Of a stretch of 64,000 nt of DNA, positions 12,991 through 25,094 are shown piece by piece; position 1 is the first letter of the stretch; each line of letters starts with the position of its first letter. The stretch lies in contig CP075493.1 of NCBI GenBank assembly GCA_021613535.1, positions 7,192,001 through 7,256,000 of the forward strand, given 5' to 3'. Both the position numbers and the translations under genes were made by a program. The notes below the pieces were generated by a model. The model was not told the origin of the DNA. It made no database searches and saw only the letters and a program-made list of their open reading frames with translations. Origin of the DNA: Adineta vaga. Lineage: Eukaryota; Rotifera.

Positions 12991-15123
12991 TCAAAGTGGA
13001 ATATTCGCATGTTTTTTCTTGGGATTCTTTAATTTTTTGTTGGCTAATAATTGTAAATCACGACAAATACGTTGTCGTGTTGTATTCGGTTCAATAATAT
13101 CGTCGACAAATCCTCGAACAGCAGCTGGAAATGGATTAGCGAATTTATCGATATATTCACTTTCACGTTTCTTAACATCTTCACCGTGATCACCACGGAA
13201 GATAATTTTGACGGCACCTTGGGCACCCATGACGGCAACCTAAATAGAAAGAAAAAGTAATTAAGAAAACAAAAACGGATTTCATTTCAACTATACTTCA
13301 GCAGTTGGCCAAGCATAATTGATATCACCACGAAGATGTTTAGATGACATAACATCATAAGCTCCACCGTAAGCCTTACGAGTAATAACTGTAATCTTAG
13401 GTACAGTTGCTTCTGCATAAGCGAATAAAAGCTTAGCTCCATGACGAATAATTCCATTATGTTCTTGAGCCGTACCAGGTAAAAATCCTGAAAAAGAATT
13501 ATTTTCAATAGAGTAAATATAAGGAGATTTTGAAAAGAAGAATAGTCGTACCCGGTACATCGACAAATGTTATGATTGGAATATGAAATGCATCACAGAA
13601 TCGAACAAAGCGAGCTCCTTTGACTGAAGAATTAATATCTAGACAGCCAGCTGCTACTTTTGGTTGGTTAGCAACAACACCGACAGTTTGACCATTCATA
13701 CGCGCAAAGCCTTAAAGAAAAAAGAATTCGAATTAAAACAAACCTATTTAATTCAATTCCATGTATTTACCAATGATAATGTTCTTAGCAAATTCAGGCA
13801 TGATTTCAAAGAAATCTTCTTCATCAATAACTGCTTGAATCTATTGAAAAAGAAATGAAAAATTCATCATACTCCTTTTGAATCCAATTTTATCACTTAC
13901 AACTTCTTTCATATCATAAGCAGCAGTTGTTTCTAACGGTACAACTGTATCTAATGAATAAGCTAAACGATCTGGACTATCATCCGATTGACGAATGACA
14001 GGTGCTTGATCTCGATTTGATAAAGGTAAGAAATTGAATAATTCTCTTGTACGTAATAGTGTATCAATGTCATTATCAAACGCACCGTGTGCTACTCCAC
14101 TTTTACTCATATGAGGATCAGCTCCACCTAATTCTTCTTGAGTTACGGTTTCATTTGTTACAGATTTTACCACATCAGGTCCAGTAATGAATAGATATGA
14201 TGATTGACGAACCATGAAAATGAAATCCGTTAAGGCGGGAGAATAGACAGCACCGCCTGCACAAGGACCCTAAATATAGAAAGAAAAAAATAATTATAAA
14301 AACATGATATTCTATATTCTAACTAATAATGAATACATGACTTAAAGCGGAATCTAGATAGGATTACATCTAGTGAGTCGATTTTGTAGCAAGAAGAGGT
14401 TAAAAGAGTTCTTTGCTACCTTAGATATCATGAAAAATAGATTTCTGTACAAAAAAGTAGTCTCGTATTTATTTTACCATAATAAGTGAAAGTTGTGGAA
14501 TAACTCCGCTAGCCATAACATTTCTTTGGAAAATATCTGCATAACCAGCAAGTGATTCAACTCCTTCTTGAATTCTTGCACCACCACTATCATTCAAACC
14601 AATCACCGGTGCACCAACAAGCATAGCTTGATCCATAATCTTACATATTTTTGCTGCATGAACACTAGATAAACTTCCACCGAAAACAGTAAAATCTTGT
14701 GAAAAAATATAAACAGGTCGACCATTAATCAAACCAGAACCGGTTACAACGGAATCACCATAATATTTCTCTTTTTCCATACCAAAATCCGTACAACGAT
14801 GTTGCATAAACATATCATATTCACGAAATGAATTTGCATCTAATAAAACTTCAATTCTCTCACGTGCCGTTAATTTGCCTTGAAGAAGAAAAACAAAGTA
14901 GAACAACAGTAAAATTTCATAGAAATATAATAATCAATAATAAATCCATACCTTTCTTATGTTGAGCATCAATTCGTTTTTTTCCACCACCAAGTAAAGC
15001 TAATTGTCCAACACGTTTAACTTCTTCTTTAACTTTCAATGTGTTCGAAGTTACTAATGTTAATAAACGTGTTTGATTGTAACCATAATTGATTACACGT
15101 AACGCCGATAAACTTCGAAGCAT
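12991..15123 (-). CDS. PCCB: Propionyl-CoA carboxylase beta chain, mitochondrial
   Basis: Carboxyltransferase subunit that moves CO2 from biotin to propionyl-CoA, giving methylmalonyl-CoA in breakdown of odd-chain fatty acids and of Val, Ile, Met and Thr. Seven or so exons join without gaps. Start [16 protein letters not shown] is an Arg-rich, acid-free leader that fits a mitochondrial presequence. Family motifs follow in order: [139 protein letters not shown], and the C-terminal [16 protein letters not shown]...KKHANIPL. Both CoA- and biotin-side carboxyltransferase halves are intact. A TTCTAG acceptor lies 5 bases upstream of the ATG. Confidence 0.97.
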
Positions 15124-15571
15124 TTCTTCTAGAATAAAAAAAAGTAAACACATTTATATCAAAACGAACAAGAGAATGAACATCGACGAAAGTTTTATTC
15201 AGATCAATTACATAAAAATGATGAAATCGATTTTCAGCGATTAATCTTTATGAATAATAGTATTGAAAACTTTATTTGTACTTGAGCATTCGATGATAGT
15301 AAGAATAACATCTATCTAATGTTTCTAAATAAAGAATGAAATAAGAATATAATTGATATATTAATGTTCACTTACCAATGATTCTATATTTCTTGATTAA
15401 AATTTAGACAAAATGACAATTGATATCTTTACTTTGTTTTGTATTTCGCGTTCATCCTAATATTTATATGTACAATTCGAAAAAGAAACAATTAAAATTA
15501 CAATGCAAATGAAAACATATCCAACAAATATAATGAAAAACAATTCATTGATATATACATATATTCTGACA
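15124..15571. other. Intergenic region PCCB/PRKAR1
   Basis: Upstream of PCCB and downstream of the PKA regulatory subunit, both on the minus strand. AT-rich; no gene or repeat seen. Expected to hold the PCCB promoter. Confidence 0.5.
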
Positions 15572-17213
15572 TCATTGAGACGATGCTTCATTATTGAGAT
15601 CATTATCTGAAGTTGCAGTAATAGCAGCTGCTCGTAATTGATCAAGACGTATAACTGAATTATAACGTGGTATATTCCGTTTTAAAATATCTTGTATTGG
15701 TCCGAGTACACGTTCAAATCGTGCTCGATCCATTTTAACACATTTCAATGTACCCTTAGCAACAACTGTTGCAACACGTGGACGATTACAAAGTAACGCA
15801 ATTTCACCGAAATAATTTCCTGGACCAAGTGTATCAACTTCGACAGCTTGGGGTGATTCCGATGTTTTCTGATAGACAATACCATTACCCTACAATAAAC
15901 TAGTCTCTTATCATTATTAACAGATGAAAACGAGTTACTTCAACAATGATAAAGAAGTCATCACCAGGATCGCCTTGTTTAACAACAATTTCACCATCTT
16001 CAAATTGAATAGGTTCAAGTGAATCAGCAACAGTTAACCGTTCCCATTCATCCAATGTTTCTAAAGGAAATATCGATAAGAATTTTCTCGAAAGAAATAT
16101 TCATTTATTTTCATCTTACCTAAAACGGAAACTTTACTTAGGAATTCTTCATACATTTTTCTTTTTTTAATTGTTGAATCCATCAATATTCTGCGATAAG
16201 TTTCTCCCAAGAGAGACCAAAGTTTTACATCAGTTTTAGCTTTCACTGTTGCTGCTCGAGGTGTACCATAGATCAAAGCAAGTTCGCCAAAACTTGAACA
16301 TTCACCGATACTTGTCACCAATTCATCATTAATGTAAACCTTTTATATAGCAAGAAGAAAATCAAAAGTTCCTACTTTCAATACTCGAAAGTATACTTAC
16401 ATTGACTTCACCTTTATCAATAATGTAGAAATTTTCACCCTTTTCACCTTGTTGAATGATAATATCACCTGCAAGATGAATTTCTGGAAACATTGCATCG
16501 AAAATTTGTGCACGTTCATTTTCATCCAAATGACTAGAAAAAAATGATTCAAAATAATTGAAATTATTCATAATAGAAATACCTAAATAGAATGTTTTTC
16601 TTGATAGCTTCAGATAAAGCACACATTGTGGCATAATCTTTTTGGACAATTTCCCGAACATATGAAGTAGTTCCTGGTGTACCGGAAGATGATTTTGATG
16701 AGACAGCTCCACGACGTTTCTTTACTAATAATGGATATTGAATTGAATCTCTATCAATTGTCGATGGATCCTATAATAAATAAAAGACATATCATTTACA
16801 AGACGATGATCATTTCACGTCAATTTTGAGCTCAGCAAAATTAGGACTCAATGCAAGACAATTTTCACGACTTATTTCGACTACTATTATTCATACAAAT
16901 ATAATTCGGTACTTTGATAGGTCACATATTAGTTGATTGAAAAAGGTGGCAGCACAATGCATGTAAATGCGAGCTCACACACACACACTGTGTGTTTTCG
17001 TATGTTTTACATATTATAGTAATGGATGAAAATATTTCTAACCTTATCATAGTGTTCACCAGAAAAATATTGTTTTAAAAAATGAATAGGATCATCTGGT
17101 TGATGAATACATAAATTATGTAAGCATTGTTTTATCAAATTCATAATATCATTTTCATGAACATAATCTTCACATTGTTTTAGTAAAAAGTCTACATCTG
17201 AAGATGAATTCAT
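15572..17213 (-). CDS. PRKAR1: cAMP-dependent protein kinase type I regulatory subunit
   Basis: Inhibits PKA catalytic subunits until cAMP binds. Start [20 protein letters not shown] at 17213, then the dimerisation/docking helix pair ([22 protein letters not shown], with the two Cys typical of type I), a pseudosubstrate site KKRRGAVSS (type I has Ala or Gly at the phospho-site, not Ser), and two cyclic-nucleotide-binding domains. Each phosphate-binding cassette is intact: [18 protein letters not shown] and [18 protein letters not shown]. The tail [20 protein letters not shown] fits, but is followed by an extra ~20 residues ending NNEASSQ. The intron after ...SGEHYDK is long for this genome (about 270 bases, with a CA repeat). 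A TTTTAG acceptor lies 2 bases before the ATG. Secure. Confidence 0.96.
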
Positions 17214-17404
17214 ATCTAAAACGATTTAATATATTGTTTTTCGTAATATCTTCGCTATCAAAACAAAAATATACATTGGTTTTGTTCGTATTTTTATCTT
17301 CATCTTTGCTCTCTCTTTCTACGTATATACATATAGATGATTGATGGAAGATATAGAACTTGTCGAATAAATAACAAAAAAGAAACAAAAACTTTTTGGA
17401 ACTT

Positions 17405-18938
17405 TTATCGTCGATGATGACGATCTTTTGGTGAAGAATTCGTTTCATAACGAGATGAACGATGTTTATGATAATGATGATCAGCTTGTTCCCTAAAATA
17501 GCATTGCTAGATTCTCTTTTTTTGTTAACAATTCTTGAAGACTGACCGTGATGACTCGTGTTGTTTCGTACTTTTGTCATGGTGATGACGATGATTAGAT
17601 GGTGAGTGGCGTCGTTTAGATTTTTCATCTTTAGATTCTGATCGTTCCTACAGAACAAAATTTCAAAACTATTATTCTTGAAAAATAGAAATTATTACTC
17701 GTTTTCGAGTAGATGTTTCTTCTTTCTGTGAATTTCGAGATCGTTCTTTTTCCAATGTTCCACTTTTTCGTTGCTAAAAATCAAATAAAATATTTATAAA
17801 TACATCATACTACATTGATTGTAACTTTAGATACATATCATATTTCATTGGCATAGAGATAGTCTCGACAATGTTATAAAAGTTAACTTACAGATAATGC
17901 TTCAAGTGATGCTCGAATCTTGGCATAACCAGCATGTTGTTTACCACTGTTATGTTCATCGATTCTACTTTGAATATCTCCAACAATAAGAAATGAACCA
18001 CAAATAGAGCAAACTTCCATAGCTTTATTCATTTCTGCATTGGCTTGTTCTTCGGCTAATTGCTATAATAAATTTGAAGTTTTATTTTTAAGAACAAATG
18101 AAATTATGTCAATCAACCATTTCTAATTTCATTTTTTCTTCTCTCATATCTTCACATTGACTTAAAACTTGCTGTGCTTCATCAATTCGACAAGCATTAC
18201 CAAGTTCTTCAGATTCTAATACGTAAGATGTAATTTTATCACCGAGGTCTTTTATTTTACTGAGAAGTTCGTTCTAAATATTAAAATAATTCCGATATAC
18301 AAAACAAATTATACTTATTTGATTATTTACTTTCAAATGATTTGGATCATGTTCACTATTTGGATCACCTTGAGTTATCCGTAAACGTTCTTGTCCTCGT
18401 TTAATACGTCGTTCAACATCGGATACTAATGATTTCATAAAACGTTCTAAAAATTAAATATATATATATATATATATACATATATTGTAACTGATGTAGC
18501 TCAATCTTCTTTTACCGAATTCCTCTTCGTAGCCAAGTTTGCCAAAACGTGAACTTGTCTGATATCTAAAAATGAAATATTCTACGAGTTTCAAACACGA
18601 ATTGATATCAAAACATACTCTTTTTGGTAGCTTAAATCATGAATTTTATCACAGAATCCTAGAAATAAAATTCAGGATTTATCGATAAATAAAATTCAAT
18701 TTATATTTACCAAGATTTTGTCGAGTATTAACAAATAATTCATGTGGACAGAAATCAACGAGCATAAGTTTACAGACCTAAAAAAAAGATATGGAGATTC
18801 TTATGAAAAGTTTAGTTACTTTTCAATTCATACATCAGGATCATCGAAATGAAGTTTATGAACTTTTTCACCTTTTGCTGCATTTCGACCTTTACCCATT
18901 AATTCATCTAGTAACGATTGTTGTGCAGCTAGAGCCAT
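17405..18938 (-). CDS. LUC7L3: LUC7-like splicing factor (LUC7L3/CROP type)
   Basis: U1 snRNP-associated factor that helps select 5' splice sites; nuclear. Start MALAAQQSLLDELMGKGRNA at 18938 matches the family N-terminus. Motifs: first zinc finger VCKLMLVDFCPHELF...LGFCDKIHD, then SSRFGKLGYEEEFERFM, an acidic coiled-coil region, and the second zinc finger VCSICGSFLIVGDIQSRI with HNSGKQHAGYAKI. The C-terminus is a basic Arg/Ser/His-rich tail ending KDRHHRR, shorter than the long RS domain of vertebrate LUC7L3. The SSRF and FLIVGD motifs favour LUC7L3 over LUC7L/L2. Six to seven introns; one holds a TA dinucleotide repeat at 18456-18479. Only about 190 bases separate it from the PKA-R start. 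Confidence 0.93.
18456..18479. repeat. (TA)n microsatellite in LUC7L3 intron
   Basis: About 12 uninterrupted TA units inside an intron of the LUC7L3-like gene. Confidence 0.9.
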
Positions 18939-19619
18939 CAATGAGACGTTTTTTAATAAAAAAATCTTCACAATTCCAATCTTATCGTAACTGATTACTA
19001 TTACTATTGCTATTATTATTATTATTATTTTCTTTTGCTCGTTTCTTTACGAGGACGACGAAAACGTTGGATGGATGTGATGAGCCTTGCATCCATCCAT
19101 AACCATTCATTCGATCTGTACAGCAAATCAAAAACTTTGCACAGATGGCGTCTATTTACAGAACCAATAGTGTTCATAGATTGTGATATATATATATATA
19201 GACTCCGTTATCAATTGTTTTTACGTATACAACTAATGATACACTGTACTCGATAGTCTTCTTTAATTCTTTTTAAATTTTAAATGAAATAAAGGAACAA
19301 TATTTATAACACCACTTTATAATTATGGATCGAAAATTTATTCGCCTAGAGATAGAGAGCATTCTGACTTCTAAATCAACGATTTGGTAAAAATGAGTAT
19401 GGAATCGAATAAATGTTTCAATTTAGTAATTTTCCAAGAGATAAGATTCAAAAGAAACTGTATTCGTTCATTCTTTTTTGAGAAAATTATATGAATCATC
19501 GATCATATGTCTATGGTCGAGATGAACACGTGGAAATGAAAAGAAAGAACTAACAGTTAACATTTCTGTATTAAGATTTGGACGAGAAGAAACAGATAGT
19601 GTTTTGAATAATTTTTCTA
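18939..19619. other. Divergent intergenic region
   Basis: Separates the starts of the LUC7L3-like gene (-) and the unknown gene at 19620 (+), so it likely holds two promoters. It contains an ATT/ACT trinucleotide tract at about 18997-19030 and a 10-bp perfect inverted repeat at 19068-19099. No coding signal. Confidence 0.55.
19068..19099. repeat. 10-bp inverted repeat
   Basis: TGGATGGATG (19068-19077) and its exact reverse complement CATCCATCCA (19090-19099) flank a 12-base loop. It could fold as a hairpin; function unknown. Confidence 0.6.
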
Positions 19620-20324
19620 ATGGAGTCTTCATCTCAATTATCATCGGAGATCAATCCATCTTCTATTGAAGGTTAGTAAAGAAGATATTTCCTCTAGAAA
19701 ACGAATCAATCGGTTAAATCGTTGGAAAAAAAGAGGAGATTTATGTTGGGTAAATAGTCTGAATTAGTAGGTCGTTGTACGACATCTCAAAATCATGTTA
19801 TAAGAGATTATGAATAAAGCCATTTCCATTGATATTTTTCTATTGAAGTTGCTTCATCTAATTCTGGCTATTCCACACCTCCTCGTTCAACTACGATTGG
19901 TCAATATTCATCAGCTAGTCCTTATTTTTCTCAACTTTTTCATCAACCAAAACTTTTAACTAGTGCTGAACTAAAACGACGCTTTTCTCCAATTCATTCA
20001 TCGAATAAAAAACGTCGATATCATCGTATTCGAAAAACGGATTGCATTGTTCCATCAGAACGAAATCTGAATGTGCCTGTGATATTACCCAAATTATTTG
20101 ATCAACAGAATTCCGAACTATCTCCAACATTCACATCACAAAATGATTCTTTAGTGCCATTATTTTCTTCGAATTCTCCAATTTTATCATCAAGAATGGT
20201 TCATCCACGACCTAATTTTAATGACTTGATCTCCAATTGTTTTAAAACAGATCAAGAAAATTTATTTTCAATTTCAGAAACAATTATGAAACAAAAATTG
20301 AAAATCTTATTACAAAAAAACTAA
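19620..20324 (+). CDS. Uncharacterised Ser-rich protein with basic nuclear-type motif
   Basis: Two exons, 19620-19671 and 19849-20324, give about 175 residues starting MESSSQLSSEINPSSIE. I do not recognise the family. The N-terminal third is Ser/Pro-rich; the middle carries LKRRFSPIHSSNKKRRYHR followed by IRKTD, which looks like a bipartite nuclear localisation signal; the rest is polar with short hydrophobic patches (NFNDLISNCF), ending QKLKILLQKN. The intron is 177 bases and its two edges share an 11-base direct repeat, TTCTATTGAAG. It ends only 98 bases from the convergent FAR gene. It could be a small transcription-linked protein, but that is guesswork. Confidence 0.65.
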
Positions 20325-20422
20325 TTCTCAACATTGTTTCTTATGATTGATTTCGCTAGCTAATTTTCTGCATGTGTGTGTCTGTTTTGTTCTATTAGAT
20401 TTGTCACTTTTTTTTGTCGTGT

Positions 20423-22809
20423 TTATATTTCTATAAGAAAAGAAGAAGAAGAAGAACGATGAAAAGTAAAAACAAATCTTTGATCGCATTCATTATTTGG
20501 TATTGAATGAAAGTTTTTTTGTAACTGCCGAGAGTATAGAGAAAACAAAACGGAGAAGGTAAGAAGAACTCGATGTATACGAACAGATCGAAAGAAGGTA
20601 AATTTAACAATAAGACCAACGACTGCATACCATAAAAGATGTTGGAAACGTTTTAATCTAAATATATCAAATAAGCTTAAATAATGTACGAAATTCATTT
20701 TACTTTACCGCTGATTTCGTTGACGACATTTAGACATGTAAGCAAGATCTTCACGAAGTATATATTGTTTAGCACCCAGACAATAATTATACCAATATTG
20801 AGTCCAATCAAGATCTTTGACATCAAAATTGAAAACCTAAATAAAATTGAACTATATATTTAACATTCAAAATTTCAAAAAAAGTGAAGAAATTAATCTC
20901 AATTCAGTTATTGACGATTCATCGAATTACAAAACTTGACTTACCTTTTGATCAGTCTCGGTCATTTCATTACGAAGACGAATGCTATTATCAAGAGGAA
21001 ATATCCATGATCGTAAAGTAAAAAAATTCAATGTTCGCACACTTTTATAGATTTTATCGCATAATTTTAAGAAACTAAAAAATAAAATATTCTCTAATTA
21101 ACAAATTAACATCATGTACTATCTCACATTGGTTTTCGACCAATCAATCGCATGTAACAATCGAGTACAAATGCAGGAAATACTTCTTGAACAAATCGTA
21201 GATAATGATAATGAAATCTATATAGAAATAAGTCTTAAAATAGTTAATTCTATACTTTCAATGATGTTTTTGTTTTACCGATTAGGTGTAAAGGTTAAAT
21301 TTGGAAAAGTTATCGCATTTTCCATACATATCGTATCAAGATGACGTAAACCAATTTTTGTGATGTTATTCCATGTTAATGAACCCAAATGACCAGTACA
21401 GCAATGATAAACTGGAATGTCGTTTCGACTATAAAAGCAATAAGATTTCTGATAGAATCTGTTGAAAAGCATTAGATTATTCCAAAATATTATTGGTTAA
21501 TGACACATAGAAGTTGACAAGAAACTTCGGTCAAACAAACAAGTCGTATTTACTGTTTTATTGCCGTATGCCATGCTACAGCAACCATCATATTTACACA
21601 AATATCCACAGGAACAATATCAGCAATCGATGTTTTACTTCCCAACATTATTCGAAGCATACCTTTACCAGTCTAAATACAAGATTGATTAGTTTGATTT
21701 ACTGATAATATTGTCAAAACATACTGCAACAATCATTCCACTTGGTCCATTATAATTATCAATCCAGCCCTATGGGAAACAAAGATTGATTTTTGATTTT
21801 TTTTAAAAACAACATCTTCGAAAATTTTACCGGCATTGGTTCACGCCATGATGATCCAACAATTGATGGACGTATAATTGCTAATGGTAACTCTTTGGCT
21901 TCTTGAGATATGACATATTCAGCAAGTGCTTTCGTAAATGTATATGTATTAGGTCGATCACTGATAAGTTTTGTCGTTAGAACATCAAAAACTTGATCAT
22001 CCATCCATTCACTAGCATCCAATAATTTCGAGGGTTGAATAGGTGGTGGATAAACCATCTCTGCTATATCGTTTCGATTGCAATTGGCATATGCAGTTGA
22101 AACATGAACAACAGACTAAATGAAAGAAAAAGGAAGAGATAATCTCATGACTTGTACTAGAAAACCTTCTTTTATTTACTTCTAATTGTTTCATTTTATG
22201 ACATAATACAAGTAATTTTTTCACAGATGCAACATTCATTTGAATAGCTAATCTAAAGAAAATATAAGTCATGCGTTTGATTAAAAATGTCGATTTGTAT
22301 GTAGTACCGAAGTGGTTCATGAAAACGAACAGTTGCAGCTGAATGGAAGACAACATGACAAGTTTCGATCAATATTTGTTCATCAGAGGTACTTAAACCA
22401 AAATTTGGATCGAGTATATCACCTTGTAAAGCGGTAATTTTTTGTTCAAAATTTGGATTTATCGATCGAGCAATATTAAATAACTACACATAATGATATA
22501 CTTAAGAATAGGACAATAATTTCTTTTGTAAACTTACAGTACTCGATAATAATTCTTTAAGACGATCAGCTACATTATGACCTCGTTTTGGTCGTACAAG
22601 AAGATAAATATGTCCGATATCTAAATTAACAAAAAGAACCAAAATAGTTAAGTTAATCAAGTAAGAAATTTGAGGAGTCTCTACCTGGACAAGGATCGAA
22701 TAAGCTTTTCTACCAATTGTTTTCCAATAAATCCAGTGGCACCAGTAATGAAGACTGATTTTTGTTTAAAAAAATCAGCAATTTCACTTGTTTCTGTACT
22801 TGCTGACAT
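20423..22809 (-). CDS. FAR: Fatty acyl-CoA reductase, with probable frameshift
   Basis: NADPH-dependent reduction of acyl-CoA to fatty alcohol, used for wax and ether lipids; usually ER or peroxisomal. Start [16 protein letters not shown] at 22809. The Rossmann NAD(P) motif is TGATGFIGK; others are [48 protein letters not shown], the active-site [13 protein letters not shown] (YxxxK), [11 protein letters not shown] and [12 protein letters not shown]. The C-terminal domain ([15 protein letters not shown]) and a hydrophobic C-terminal segment ([13 protein letters not shown]) are present. About ten exons. At the end of exon 1 the frame reads LIRSLSR-stop; dropping one base near 22691-22696 gives the expected IRSCP and joins DIGHIYLL at the next exon. 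No GT-AG choice I can find repairs this, so it is a real lesion or a sequencing error. Confidence 0.9.
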
Positions 22810-23491
22810 ATTGATTTCTATCTGAATAATCAAAAAGAGAAAACAACTATGGCGTGGATTTTGTTGATATTATTTCTTTTTTTTTATGTAGTCAAGAAAC
22901 AAAATGAAATACAATAAGTTGATTTGTTTTGAAAAGTAAAACAAAAGCACACGTAAGTATACAGAAAGCAACAAACAACAACTGATTAATGTTTTCTTTT
23001 TTCCAATGAATAATGATAGCATCAGAAATCGATCACAATGCATGAAAGACATCAACATTTAATAGTCGAAATTCAGAGATTAAAAGGGAAAAAAAAGATT
23101 TCGATTGAAGTTCATTTTCAGATACAACAATAACAGCAACAAGAGAATACATTTGGAATAGAGATACAATACGAAGAGAAAAACATAAAAGATAAATACG
23201 TTTAGATCTAAGCAATAAAGCAAGAAAGAAGAAAAAAGTTAAATTTTCAGAAATAGAAAACACCAAATATCACATATAAATATGTATATATCGATTGTTC
23301 ATCAACTATGATTTTGTTCTAAATTAATCATCGTGTACGAAAAGAACAGATCATTTTTATACGAATAAGAAAACTTACAAAAGTTCTTTTTTTTTAAATA
23401 AAACGAAAAAAACGTTAAGTTTGTAAAATTTGTTTATCTAAGAATTGAAGCAAGAATATTTATGAGACATAAGTTTACGAACGTTTTCTGT
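22810..23491. other. Intergenic region FAR/SR protein
   Basis: Upstream of FAR and downstream of the SR protein, both on the minus strand. AT-rich with poly-A/T tracts; no gene seen. Confidence 0.5.
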
Positions 23492-24587
23492 TTACCGGCG
23501 ATGATATCTGGCACTTGTTGATGGCGGTGTTAGTCGTATACCACGATCTCTATAGCGATATTCATGATCATTCACTCGTTCCGGTGGTGGAAAATATCCA
23601 TCTAAATATGGATCATATCGTCGAGAAAATGATGGATACATTGGAATTCCATGACGCATATATCCTGATGGTGGTAATGGTGGTGGCGGTGGTGGTGGTG
23701 ATGCGCGTGACCTAAAGTTCCATATGAATCCAAATCCATCGTATATATTTATATATCTCCTTTCCACAACATCAAATCTTGTCCAAAACAACCAATTTCC
23801 AGAAATTTTTGTTTTCTTTTCTTTAGAAATTCTACTTTCAAGTTCATATTTCTTTCTTAGCTACCTTAATTTTCAATATCTCCCAGAAATTTGTGATACA
23901 TCCAAAAAATATATAGATATACGTATGACCAATGACCCAAATGACATCAATTTATATTGTTCTTTAATTTTAGTATCCAACCATACCTAGGATAACGATC
24001 ATAGTTTGATGCTGAACGTCGACCCAAATCATCATCTCGACGACGTGATGGGCGTCCTTCTCTCGCTTGACCATCACATTCACGACTAAATTTAAATATT
24101 ATACATTGATAATGTCTCGAATCTTTCCTTACCTAAAATGTCCTCGTTGTCCACATTGATAACATCGCATGTTTGGATCATGTCGATTCGATCGATGTCG
24201 AGTTCTTGGTCGTGCCCATGTTACTTTTAATCGATTGTCTCCAAATGATCTGAATCCAACAATGATTGTCTTGATAAATATTTTTTCTGTCTATCTCATC
24301 AATATCTATATATCATACCTTCCATCCATTTGATCAATCGCTTTCTGTGCCTCTTCCTTATATTTATATACCACAAACGCAAAACATGATGCACTCGCAA
24401 CCCATACATCAAGAATTGTACCAAATCGTTGAAATACTTTACGTATTTCATTAGCGTCAACACCACGCGTTAATTCTGCAATGTGTACACGATATTCATT
24501 TGTTCGTTCACTACTACTTCCATGATCAGATCGAGGTGAACGAGAACGACGTGATGCGGACGATGATGCACTTCTTGATCGTGGCAT
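23492..24587 (-). CDS. SR splicing factor with RRM and zinc knuckle (SRSF7-like), copy A
   Basis: Nuclear RNA-binding splicing regulator. Start MPRSRSASSSASRRSRSP is already an RS stretch, followed by one RRM with RNP2 YRVHIAEL and RNP1 SCFAFVVYKY, then RLKVTWARPRTR and a CCHC zinc knuckle CYQCGQRGHFSREC, the feature that sets SRSF7/9G8 apart from SRSF3. The C-terminus is Arg-rich, with a proline run (about eight Pro interrupted once by Leu) and ends STSARYHRR. About five exons; one intron (23716-23986) is much longer than usual here. Copy B lies 0.5 kb upstream on the same strand with the same architecture, so these are tandem paralogues. An orthologue name cannot be fixed. Confidence 0.88.
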
Positions 24588-25094
24588 TTGTTTTCGAAAT
24601 AGAAAGAATACTGAAATAAATGTAGAGATATTGTTAAGAGATGTAATTTAGATATCGAACAGAGGCAACAAAAGCCAATAGCCAAAGTCGAATGAATAGA
24701 TGTAGATAGAGAGAAAGAAAGAAAATGTTCACATACAAATAATGTTCAAGTAGAGATGAACAGAGTACAAAGAAAAACGTTAGAGACAATGTGTATATAT
24801 GACAAATGTTTTTGAAGAGAAAATAACAAATTCATAAATTGTTCATAGATAACGATCACTTTGAATTATCAAATTCGAGGTGGACTAAAAGATGAAAATA
24901 TTATATAAATTACATATTCGACTTTATTTTTTAGAGAGATTTTTTTTGCCATAGAATCAAATCGATATCTCTGAAAATATACTCACCATTCATATCTGAA
25001 TATTATCTTATTAAATTTGTAATACTCTCTTTACCTAATTACATCAGAGAATACAAAAGTCAACTAGATCATACCCCAATCTTTTGACCTGTAT
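24588..25094. other. Spacer between tandem SR genes
   Basis: About 500 bases upstream of SR copy A and downstream of copy B. Contains a GAGA-type purine tract near 24707-24722. No gene seen; expected promoter of copy A. Confidence 0.5.

Noticed and set aside
13044-13260. Extra ORFs overlapping the PCCB last exon
   Set aside because: Shadows of the PCCB coding frame in other frames and on the opposite strand.
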